A program made the translations under genes and the position numbers. From contig JABMQG010000352.1 of the NCBI GenBank assembly GCA_013203365.1, forward strand, positions 1 to 6,939: a stretch of DNA of 6,939 nt, given 5' to 3'. The notes beneath the pieces are model-generated. The model was not told the DNA's origin. It made no database searches and saw nothing but the letters and a program-made list of their open reading frames with translations. Positions 1-4,911 of this stretch are shown piece by piece. The stretch comes from Planctomycetota bacterium (GTDB taxonomy: Bacteria; Planctomycetota; Phycisphaerae; SM23-33; FEN-1343). The number at the start of each line of letters is the position of its first letter. The stretch's first letter is position 1.

Positions 1-117
1 CGCTACTACCGCAAGAAGGGGCTTCTGAGAGCTACCCAGGTGGGCAAATGTATTCGTTACCGCCGAGTCGAGTTGGATCGTCTGTTGGAAAAGCTTACAG
101 ATGTCAATCCGCGATGA
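1..117 (+). CDS. Excisionase-like helix-turn-helix protein, C-terminal fragment
   Basis: Reading from base 1 in frame 1 gives 38 residues and then a TGA stop at 115-117; the gene begins outside the window. The residues (RYYRKKGLLRATQVGKCIRY, then RRVELDRLLEKL) match the second half of the HTH_17 / excisionase-type DNA-binding fold of the MerR superfamily. In that fold a recognition helix is followed by G-x-L-x-A-x-x-V-G-x-x-I/C-R-[FY] and a short helix with a D-x-L-L-E ending. Such proteins bind element ends and steer an integrase toward excision, or act as small regulators. The integrase gene lies 222 bases downstream on the same strand, which fits an element recombination module. The fold is supported by pattern; the excisionase role is inferred from the neighbour. 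It could instead be another small HTH regulator. Confidence 0.72.
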   Translation, partial: RYYRKKGLLRATQVGKCIRYRRVELDRLLEKLTDVNPR

Positions 118-203
118 TGAATCATGAGCAGGACGCTTTGAAAACTCAACCTTTCAAGAATACTTTCGGAAAACACTTGCGCCCTCTGAAAGAAAGCGCT
201 TCA

Positions 204-258
204 ATAGAATCCTGTCTTGGGACGACTCGTTTGTTGGCTTTTGTCCCAATGGTTCTAT
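204..258. repeat. Imperfect inverted repeat upstream of the integrase
   Basis: The core arms TTGGGAC (217-223) and GTCCCAA (243-249) are perfectly complementary across a 19-base spacer. They are flanked by a second matching pair, ATAGAATCC (204-212) and GGTTCTAT (251-258), with one extra T in the left arm. It lies in the 222-base spacer between the HTH gene and the integrase gene, which otherwise holds no gene I can support. No T-run follows the right arm, so it does not look like an intrinsic terminator. It could be a binding site for the element's own regulator or recombination proteins. That role is inference only. Confidence 0.5.
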
Positions 259-323
259 TCAGTCGAGAGATGGTGGGTTGAAGAATTCGAAAGATCAGCT
301 TCGCGCCAAGACTGCGCGCCACC

Positions 324-330
324 AGAGGAG
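324..330 (+). promoter_or_regulatory. Ribosome binding site deciding the integrase start
   Basis: AGAGGAG ends 9 bases before the ATG at 340, a workable Shine-Dalgarno distance. It directly abuts the in-frame ATG at 331, leaving no spacing. The start at 340 is therefore preferred over 331 and over the upstream TTG at 217, which has no such site. Confidence 0.6.
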
Positions 331-339
331 ATGGTTAAA

Positions 340-1455
340 ATGGTAGTCAATGAGACAGTCACGTTAAGCAGCAACGGAAAGTATTGGCAGGCCTTTTACT
401 ATGACAGCATGGGTAGGCGTCGAGCGAAAAGTCTTGGACCAAAGAGGAAGCTCTCCAAGAGAAAGGCGAAGGTCCTCTGCGATCGTTTTGCCGCCGAGTT
501 AAACCTGGCCCCTGGCAAAGCAGACGCCAACCGGCCAATCAGGCTCGATGAACTCGTCAATCGCTATCTGCAAAGCCGAACGGATCTCCGGGAAACTACG
601 CGTGATTTGCATAGGCTGACCATTCAATACTTGAAGCAGCTCTTCGGTGGAGAAATGAGAATTGATCGGATCACCCGGGCCATGGCTTCGGACTGGCGCT
701 CAGCGATGGCCCGAGGCAAGCTTAGTTTAGGTAAGTCCGAACGAGCCCTGGCAGAAGCTTCTGTCTGTATTCACGTTCGTAATGCCAGGACGATCTTCAA
801 CCACGCAGTCAGGGATGATCTGATCATCTTCAATCCATTCGACCGCCTAAAGGGGACTGCACCCGAACCTGACAAGGATTGGAAGTACGTTACGATCGAA
901 GAACTCGACAAGCTGCTTGATGCCAGTCCTGCTTGGGGTTGGAAAATACTGATCGCCCTCTGTCGGCTGGCGGGACTTCGGCGGGGCGAGGCCCTGGAGC
1001 TAACATGGGCGGCCGTCGATTGGCAGGAACGTCGGCTCGTTGTCATTGCTCAAAAGACAGGACGCCGCCGCATACTGCCTATCCAGCCTAAGCTGTACGA
1101 GTTGCTGCTTGATGCGTTCGGACGGGCCGAGGAAGGCGAAAATAGAATCTGTTCCGTTTCCTCCTATTGTCTATGGCGAAACTTCCAGGCAATCCGCAAA
1201 CGTGCGGGGCTGGAAAAGTGGAAGGATGCCTTTCAGGTTCTACGACGAAACTGCGAGACCGATTGGGCTCAGGAGTATCCGCAGTATGCCGTTTCCAAGT
1301 GGATCGGCCACGACATCAAGGTCTCGGCCCGGCACTACCTGCAGATTCCGGAAGACCTCTACAACAGAGCTGCTGCCACAAACGCGGCCCAAACTGCCAC
1401 AAAAACTGCCACAAAATCCCATTCACCAGAAAACCACACCACAAGCCAAAAATAA
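340..1455 (+). CDS. Tyrosine recombinase / phage-type integrase
   Basis: A 371-residue protein if read from ATG 340; an in-frame TTG at 217 would add 41 residues with no similarity to the family. Residues 1-60 hold a K-Y-W-Q-A-F-Y-Y segment typical of an N-terminal arm-binding beta domain. Residues about 65-165 form the SAM-like core-binding domain and about 185-350 the catalytic domain. Catalytic residues can be picked out: Arg214 in A-G-L-R-R-G-E, Lys239 in A-Q-K-T-G, Arg302 in Q-V-L-R-R, His324 in W-I-G-H and nucleophile Tyr333 in R-H-Y-L-Q. The His324-Tyr333 spacing of nine equals that of XerD. The box II His is Gln299 here. The tail after residue 345 is Ala/Thr/Gln/Lys-rich and probably disordered. 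The enzyme would cut and rejoin DNA at attachment sites without high-energy cofactors. Its end lies 31 bases from a tRNA 3' end, the likely target. The C-terminal pattern resembles integrases common in Planctomycetota (recalled, not searched). Confidence 0.93.
   Translation: MVVNETVTLSSNGKYWQAFYYDSMGRRRAKSLGPKRKLSKRKAKVLCDRFAAELNLAPGKADANRPIRLDELVNRYLQSRTDLRETTRDLHRLTIQYLKQLFGGEMRIDRITRAMASDWRSAMARGKLSLGKSERALAEASVCIHVRNARTIFNHAVRDDLIIFNPFDRLKGTAPEPDKDWKYVTIEELDKLLDASPAWGWKILIALCRLAGLRRGEALELTWAAVDWQERRLVVIAQKTGRRRILPIQPKLYELLLDAFGRAEEGENRICSVSSYCLWRNFQAIRKRAGLEKWKDAFQVLRRNCETDWAQEYPQYAVSKWIGHDIKVSARHYLQIPEDLYNRAAATNAAQTATKTATKSHSPENHTTSQK
1373..1416 (+). repeat. Short direct repeats in the 3' end of the integrase gene
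   Basis: CTGCCACAAA starts at 1373. AAACTGCCACAAAA occurs at 1391-1404 and again, overlapping by two bases, at 1403-1416. The shared 9-mer TGCCACAAA therefore begins at 1374, 1395 and 1407. The spacings of 21 and 12 are multiples of three and encode the A-T-N / A-T-K / A-T-K stretches of the tail. The cluster lies about 70-110 bases inside the proposed element boundary. It may be no more than low-complexity coding sequence, or it may be arm-type binding sites for the integrase. Confidence 0.6.
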
Positions 1456-1478
1456 AACCCCTGATTCCTCAGGGGTTT
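1455..1478. terminator. Bidirectional intrinsic terminator between integrase and tRNA
   Basis: A perfect 10-base-pair stem, AAACCCCTGA (1455-1464) and TCAGGGGTTT (1469-1478), has a four-base loop TTCC. On the minus strand the hairpin is followed by TTTTATTTTT, a strong U-tract that would end transcription of the tRNA; the hairpin starts 7 bases after the tRNA 3' end. On the plus strand the tract is weaker (TTTAT) but could end the integrase transcript. The last A of the integrase TAA stop is the first base of the stem. Confidence 0.85.
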
Positions 1479-1485
1479 ATATCAC

Positions 1486-1510
1486 TGGGCCGTACTGGAC
1501 TTGAACCAGT
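1486..1510. other. Candidate attachment site: 3' end of the tRNA gene
   Basis: Tyrosine integrases of genomic islands and temperate phages commonly recombine within the 3' part of a tRNA gene, often the T arm and acceptor strand. They leave a direct repeat of that part at the far end of the element. Here the T arm and acceptor 3' strand occupy 1486-1510, and the integrase gene ends 31 bases away. I see no second copy of this stretch inside the window, so the other junction, if it exists, would lie left of base 1. The exact core cannot be set from one junction. Confidence 0.45.
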
Positions 1511-1559
1511 GACCTCCTGCGTGTCGAGCAGGCGCTCTAGCCAACTGAGCTAACAGCCC
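1486..1559 (-). tRNA. tRNA-Val (anticodon GAC) with unusual C33
   Basis: The reverse complement folds as a full cloverleaf of 74 bases. The acceptor stem is GGGCTGT/ACGGCCC (one T-G pair), the D stem GCTC/GAGC with loop AGTTGGCTA, and the anticodon stem CCTGC/GCAGG with loop TCGACAC. The variable loop is AGGTC and the T arm is ACTGG-TTCAAGT-CCAGT. The anticodon at 34-36 (bases 1525-1523) is GAC, reading GUC/GUU valine codons. The discriminator is A73, as in valine tRNAs. Position 33 is C where U is almost universal, and 32/38 is U/C. CCA is not encoded (AGTGAT follows), so it would be added enzymatically. A terminator follows at once. The 3' end faces the integrase gene, making it the likely integration target. 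The anticodon-loop oddity leaves some doubt about function. Confidence 0.9.
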
Positions 1560-1585
1560 TATGGACAATCTATTTGTCGTCATTG

Positions 1586-1621
1586 CTCGGCCGATGCTCC
1601 TTGGACTCATCGGCCACCGAG
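1586..1621. repeat. Hairpin upstream of the tRNA gene
   Basis: GGCCGATG (1589-1596) and CATCGGCC (1608-1615) are perfect inverted repeats with an 11-base loop. The outer arms CTCGG (1586-1590) and CCGAG (1617-1621) can pair as well. No T-tract follows on either strand, so a terminator is not supported. It lies 27 bases behind the 5' end of the tRNA, where promoter or regulator contacts would be expected. Its function is unknown. Confidence 0.45.
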
Positions 1622-1808
1622 GACAAACATTCGATCGGCCGTCAACATCCCGGACACCGGTTGGACCGATCTGCCTTGGTGAATTCGTTTCCTCAAGCGG
1701 CTATGCCGGTTGCAGCCGAACACCTTGGCGACAAGACCGGCGTTTCCAAAATTACCAGGCCGAGTTTCGCCGGCTAAGGTGCGCTTTGCCGGCGACGAAC
1801 TTGGTCGC

Positions 1809-1837
1809 TTGTCCGGCACTGTTCGAGACGGCATAAT
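1809..1837 (+). promoter_or_regulatory. Candidate sigma-70-type promoter P1 for glgP
   Basis: TTGTCC (1809-1814, four of six consensus bases) and CATAAT (1832-1837, five of six) are separated by exactly 17 bases. Transcription would start near 1844, about 195 bases before the glgP ATG. The match is by eye, and planctomycete promoters are poorly characterised, so this remains a candidate. Confidence 0.4.
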
Positions 1838-1893
1838 GTAGTGTGGGCACCGGCGACTGTCAAGGCTCTGAAAAAGGTCGGTTTCCTGGTATT

Positions 1894-1922
1894 TTCGCCG
1901 ACGCAATGTGAATTGGCATAAT
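1894..1922 (+). promoter_or_regulatory. Candidate extended -10 promoter P2 for glgP
   Basis: CATAAT (1917-1922) is preceded by TGG, giving the extended -10 form TGn-CATAAT. A weak -35 TTCGCC (1894-1899) lies 17 bases upstream. The GGCATAAT block (1915-1922) is identical to that of P1 (1830-1837), and TGTAGTGTG follows both (1931-1939 and 1837-1845). Transcription from here would give a leader of roughly 110 bases. Confidence 0.38.
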
Positions 1923-2039
1923 CCCATGGGTGTAGTGTGCCGATAGACATAAGCGCTGGGTTAGGTGGACTGGCTGGAGGAGTGTCTGCGTGCCCGCCTA
2001 AGCGGTTCAGAGTATCTTGGAAAGGACGTTACGAGAACT

Positions 2040-4598
2040 ATGCGACCTCTACGTACGTTTTCAATCGAGCCGGCGATTCCTGAGCAACTGGTACCACTGA
2101 AGGAGTTGGCCTACAATATGTGGTGGTGCTGGCAGGGCGAAGCGCAAGATCTTTTCCGTCGATTGGATGATAATCTCTGGGAAGAATTGTATCACAACCC
2201 GGTGGCCATGCTCGGCCGCATAGATCAATCGCGGCTGGCAGCTGTTGCCGCGGATGAAGGGTTCCTAGCCCATCTGGATCGCGTTCACGGCAATCTGCGC
2301 GAGTATATGTCCAAGCCGGGTTGGTGGTCGTCGGAATACGGCGAGGCCCGCGAACCACAGGTGGCCTATTTTTGTGCGGAGTACGGCATTGCGGAGTCTC
2401 TGCCAATATATTCCGGCGGTCTTGGCGTACTTGCTGGGGACCACCTCAAAAGTGCCAGCGAGTTGGGCGTACCACTGGTCGGCGTGGGCCTGCTATACCA
2501 GCAGGGCTACTTCCGCCAGCGGCTGAACGCCGACGGGTGGCAATTGGAGTTGTTCCCTCGCAATGACTTTCAGAACATGTCTGTCCAGTTGATGCTTGGT
2601 GACGATGGGCAGGCGATCACCATACAGGTGGACTACCCCAACCGAAAGGTTTTGGCCCGCATTTGGCGCATCCAGGTCGGTCGAGTGCCGCTGTACTTAT
2701 TGGATACCAACGTGCCGCCGAACTCACCAGAGGATCGGCAAATCACGGCCCAGCTTTACGGCGGTGACCAGGAGATGCGCATTCGCCAGGAGATCATGCT
2801 GGGTATCGGTGGAGTGCGGGCCCTGCGGGCGATGAATTTGCATCCCAAGGCCTATCACATGAACGAAGGCCATTCGGCCTTCTTGAGTCTGGAACGCATC
2901 CGCCTGCTGATGGCCGACGCCGGCATTAGCTTCGTAGAGGCCCGACAAGCGGTGGTGGCGTCCACCATTTACACCACACATACACCAGTGCCTGCCGGCA
3001 ACGACGCATTCGAGCCGTGGCTGATCGACCGGTACTTCGAGCACTATTGGCCTCAACTCGGCCTTGCTCGCGAGCAGTTCCTCGCCCTGGCCCGGCAGGA
3101 ACCGGCCAACGCTGACGAGCCGATGAACCTGACCGTACTTGCCCTTCGCCTTAGCTCATTTAGAAACGGCGTCAGTAGTCTGCATGGGACCGTCAGCCGA
3201 AAGCTCTGGCACAATGTCTGGCCGTCGCTGCCAATGGCGGAGGTCCCGATTGCTCACATCACCAACGGCATTCACACTCGCACCTGGCTGAGCCACGATA
3301 TGGCGGAGTTGTTTGACCGTTACCTGGGGCCTCGTTGGCATGAGAGGCCGGCCAGCGAGGAAATCTGGCAGCGGGTTGTGCACATTCCGGATACCGAGCT
3401 GTGGCGGACGCACGAGCGCCGTCGCGAGCGGCTGGTTGCCTTCGCCCGCCAAAGGATGCGAGATCAATGCAGCAAGCGAGGCGCCAGTCAATCAGAGCTT
3501 CGCGCCGCCGACGAGGTGCTGGACCCCGAGGCCTTGACCATAGGCTTTGCGCGCAGATTCGCCACGTACAAGCGGGCAAACCTGATCCTGGCGGATCCGG
3601 AAAGGCTCAAGAAACTGCTGGGCAATGAATCTCATCGCGTGCAGATCATTTTCGCCGGCAAGGCTCACCCTCGCGATAACCCTGGCAAGGACCTCATTAG
3701 GCAGATCGTGCACTCCAGCCGCTCACCCGAGTTTCGACGGTCGTTGGTCTTTCTGGAAGACTACGACATGAATGTCGCCCGTTACTTGGTACAGGGCGTG
3801 GACGTGTGGCTGAACACGCCGTTGCGCCCAATGGAGGCCTCCGGCACAAGCGGTATGAAGGCCGCGGCCAATGGCGCGTTGAACGTCAGTATCCCCGACG
3901 GCTGGTGGGATGAAGGTTTTTCGCCGGACGTCGGCTGGCTGATCGGGTCGGGCGAGACCTACGACGACCTGGAATACCAGAACCGAGTCGAAAGCCAAGC
4001 GCTCTACGACCTGCTGGAAAAAGAGATCGTTCCGCTATTCTATGGCCGCGGGCCCGACGGCCTGCCACGCGAATGGATAAGCCGCATGAGACAAACCATT
4101 CAAAAACTGGCCCCTCGCTTCAGCACCAACCGCATGGTCCGTCAGTATGCCGAGATGGCCTACGCACCTGCGGCCAAACGCTGGGACCGGCTCACCGCCG
4201 ACGGACTGGCAGCCGCCAAGGAACTGGCTTCGTGGACCGGCCGCGTCACCGCCGGATTCGGCGGCATTCGCATAGACAGCATAAGCGACAACGTCAACGG
4301 CTCGTGCAGCGTCGGTCACCCGATCGAGGTGAAGGCAAACATTCACCTGGGCGATCTTCGCCCCGAAGACGTCAAGGTGCAACTGTGCTTCGGTTTGCTC
4401 GACCCCGACGGTCAACTCAACTGCAGCACATACCTCGACATGCAATGGACAGGCCAGGCCGACGGCCAGTCGAACCAAGCCTACGCCGCCGAGATGGTCT
4501 GCACGGTGACGGGGACCACCGGCTACACCGTGCGGGTGATGCCGACACACGGAGACCTCATCGACAGCCGCGACATGAACATAGTCCGCTGGGCATAA
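2040..4598 (+). CDS. glgP: Alpha-glucan (glycogen/maltodextrin) phosphorylase
   Basis: An 852-residue cytoplasmic enzyme of family GT35, short bacterial/archaeal type. It phosphorolyses terminal alpha-1,4-glucosyl units of glycogen or maltodextrin to glucose-1-phosphate. The start is ATG 2040, because MRPLRTFSIEPAIPEQL matches the usual family N-terminus; the upstream GTG at 1965 gives unrelated residues. The ribosome site is weak (AAAGGA, 13 bases off). Residues about 10-115 form the N-terminal DUF3417-type domain (L-A-Y-N-M-W-W-C-W, L-Y-H-N-P). Residues 125-160 carry S-G-G-L-G-V-L-A-G-D-H and the following glycine-rich block. H-M-N-E-G-H-S-A is at 273-280 and T-H-T-P-V-P-A-G at 313-320. G-F-A-R-R-F-A-T-Y-K-R at 502-512 leads into the phosphate/PLP side. 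The PLP lysine is Lys607 in E-A-S-G-T-S-G-M-K. The segment after about 735 is a beta-rich C-terminal extension seen in longer members of this subfamily. The N-terminal regulatory region of animal phosphorylases is absent, so AMP/phosphorylation control is not expected. No other glycogen gene is in the window. Confidence 0.96.
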   Translation: MRPLRTFSIEPAIPEQLVPLKELAYNMWWCWQGEAQDLFRRLDDNLWEELYHNPVAMLGRIDQSRLAAVAADEGFLAHLDRVHGNLREYMSKPGWWSSEYGEAREPQVAYFCAEYGIAESLPIYSGGLGVLAGDHLKSASELGVPLVGVGLLYQQGYFRQRLNADGWQLELFPRNDFQNMSVQLMLGDDGQAITIQVDYPNRKVLARIWRIQVGRVPLYLLDTNVPPNSPEDRQITAQLYGGDQEMRIRQEIMLGIGGVRALRAMNLHPKAYHMNEGHSAFLSLERIRLLMADAGISFVEARQAVVASTIYTTHTPVPAGNDAFEPWLIDRYFEHYWPQLGLAREQFLALARQEPANADEPMNLTVLALRLSSFRNGVSSLHGTVSRKLWHNVWPSLPMAEVPIAHITNGIHTRTWLSHDMAELFDRYLGPRWHERPASEEIWQRVVHIPDTELWRTHERRRERLVAFARQRMRDQCSKRGASQSELRAADEVLDPEALTIGFARRFATYKRANLILADPERLKKLLGNESHRVQIIFAGKAHPRDNPGKDLIRQIVHSSRSPEFRRSLVFLEDYDMNVARYLVQGVDVWLNTPLRPMEASGTSGMKAAANGALNVSIPDGWWDEGFSPDVGWLIGSGETYDDLEYQNRVESQALYDLLEKEIVPLFYGRGPDGLPREWISRMRQTIQKLAPRFSTNRMVRQYAEMAYAPAAKRWDRLTADGLAAAKELASWTGRVTAGFGGIRIDSISDNVNGSCSVGHPIEVKANIHLGDLRPEDVKVQLCFGLLDPDGQLNCSTYLDMQWTGQADGQSNQAYAAEMVCTVTGTTGYTVRVMPTHGDLIDSRDMNIVRWA

Positions 4599-4615
4599 GC
4601 TGGCCGACCTTGCGC

Positions 4616-4706
4616 CGGGCCGCCCCACGACAGGTGTGTCAATTGCCTGCGACGTGTGGGTTGCGCCGTTGCGAATTCATATCTATACCTTGGGTTGGGC
4701 GGCCCG
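4616..4706. repeat. Long-range inverted repeat after glgP
   Basis: CGGGCCGCCC (4616-4625) is perfectly complementary to GGGCGGCCCG (4697-4706), with 71 bases between. The interior can pair further: CAGG near 4631 with CCTG near 4646, and, as an alternative to the outer arms, CCCAC near 4624 with GTGGG near 4656. No T-run follows, so it is not a standard intrinsic terminator. It could protect the 3' end of the glgP message or slow transcription. A chance match in GC-rich sequence is possible. Confidence 0.4.
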
Positions 4707-4717
4707 CGCATCATTCG

Positions 4718-4745
4718 TTCACTTCAGTCCATAATAAGCGATAAT
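4718..4745 (+). promoter_or_regulatory. Candidate sigma-70-type promoter for rhaB
   Basis: TTCACT (4718-4723, four of six) and GATAAT (4740-4745, five of six) are separated by 16 bases in a locally AT-rich patch. A transcript from here would carry a leader of about 160 bases containing the palindrome and hairpin described below. Visual match only. Confidence 0.35.
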
Positions 4746-4788
4746 ACCACGCTATGCCGCGGTTTCAGCAGAACCGATGGCGGCCAAG

Positions 4789-4800
4789 GCCAATATTGGC
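4789..4800. repeat. 12-base perfect palindrome in the rhaB leader
   Basis: GCCAATATTGGC is a perfect palindrome downstream of the candidate rhaB promoter. It has the size and symmetry of an operator half-site pair for a dimeric regulator such as a LacI- or GntR-type protein. No regulator gene is in the window, so this is a suggestion only. Confidence 0.4.
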
Positions 4801-4847
4801 ACTTGCTCCGACGCCGATGGCGTGTAGGATTATTGCTCCTGTATACC

Positions 4848-4872
4848 ATCGGCTGGTTAAGTAGCAGCCGAT
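4848..4872 (+). promoter_or_regulatory. Inverted repeat / hairpin before the rhaB start
   Basis: ATCGGCTG (4848-4855) and CAGCCGAT (4865-4872) are a perfect 8-base-pair inverted repeat around a nine-base spacer, GTTAAGTAG. It ends 27 bases before the ribosome binding site. It could be an operator for a sugar-responsive repressor or an RNA hairpin in the leader. There is no T-run directly after it. Confidence 0.5.
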
Positions 4873-4899
4873 ACGCTAGCAATAGGGCAAAAGGCAGCC

Positions 4900-4905
4900 A
4901 GGGAG
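4900..4905 (+). promoter_or_regulatory. Ribosome binding site of rhaB
   Basis: AGGGAG lies six bases before ATG 4912, a good Shine-Dalgarno match and spacing. It fixes the rhaB start, which also places the family's first phosphate-binding motif close to the N-terminus as expected. Confidence 0.75.
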
Positions 4906-4911
4906 ACGATA

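Larger units (their letters stand above)
1560..2039. other. Long spacer without a convincing gene
   Basis: These 480 bases separate the tRNA from glgP. Open frames of about 90-105 codons exist on both strands, but none has a recognisable motif, a good ribosome binding site or coding-like composition. The frame of glgP can be extended upstream to a GTG at 1965 (25 extra residues). That extension lacks a ribosome binding site and family similarity, so I treat it as untranslated. The stretch should hold the tRNA promoter (minus strand, just right of 1560) and the glgP promoter. It may also contain decayed sequence. Confidence 0.5.
4599..4911. other. Spacer between glgP and rhaB with regulatory-looking repeats
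   Basis: These 313 bases hold no convincing gene. They contain a long-range inverted repeat (4616-4706), a candidate promoter (4718-4745), a 12-base palindrome (4789-4800) and an 8-base-pair hairpin (4848-4872) just before the rhaB ribosome site. CCGATGG occurs at 4774-4780 and 4814-4820, and its complement CCATCGG at 4846-4852. The spacer length and a separate promoter candidate suggest rhaB is not simply read through from glgP. Confidence 0.5.

Noticed and set aside
48..281. 77-codon plus-strand frame over the HTH gene end and spacer
   Set aside because: It overlaps the better-supported HTH reading frame, spans the inverted repeat and has no motif.
217..339. N-terminal extension of the integrase from TTG 217
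   Set aside because: The added 41 residues show no family pattern, contain the inverted-repeat right arm and have no ribosome binding site. ATG 340 has AGAGGAG at a suitable distance.
1607..1927. 106-codon minus-strand frame between tRNA and glgP
   Set aside because: Arg/Ser/Pro-rich composition, no motif and no convincing ribosome site. It also covers the candidate glgP promoters.
1965..2039. 25-residue extension of glgP from GTG 1965
   Set aside because: No ribosome binding site precedes it, and the family N-terminus starts naturally at the ATG at 2040.
4035..4628. 197-codon open frame on the minus strand inside and after glgP
   Set aside because: It lies almost entirely opposite the clearly coding glgP 3' part, has no recognisable domain, and is a typical by-product of GC-rich third positions.
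4073..4744. 223-codon plus-strand frame overlapping the glgP end
   Set aside because: It is Arg/His-rich with no hydrophobic core pattern, as expected of an out-of-frame reading of a GC-rich gene.
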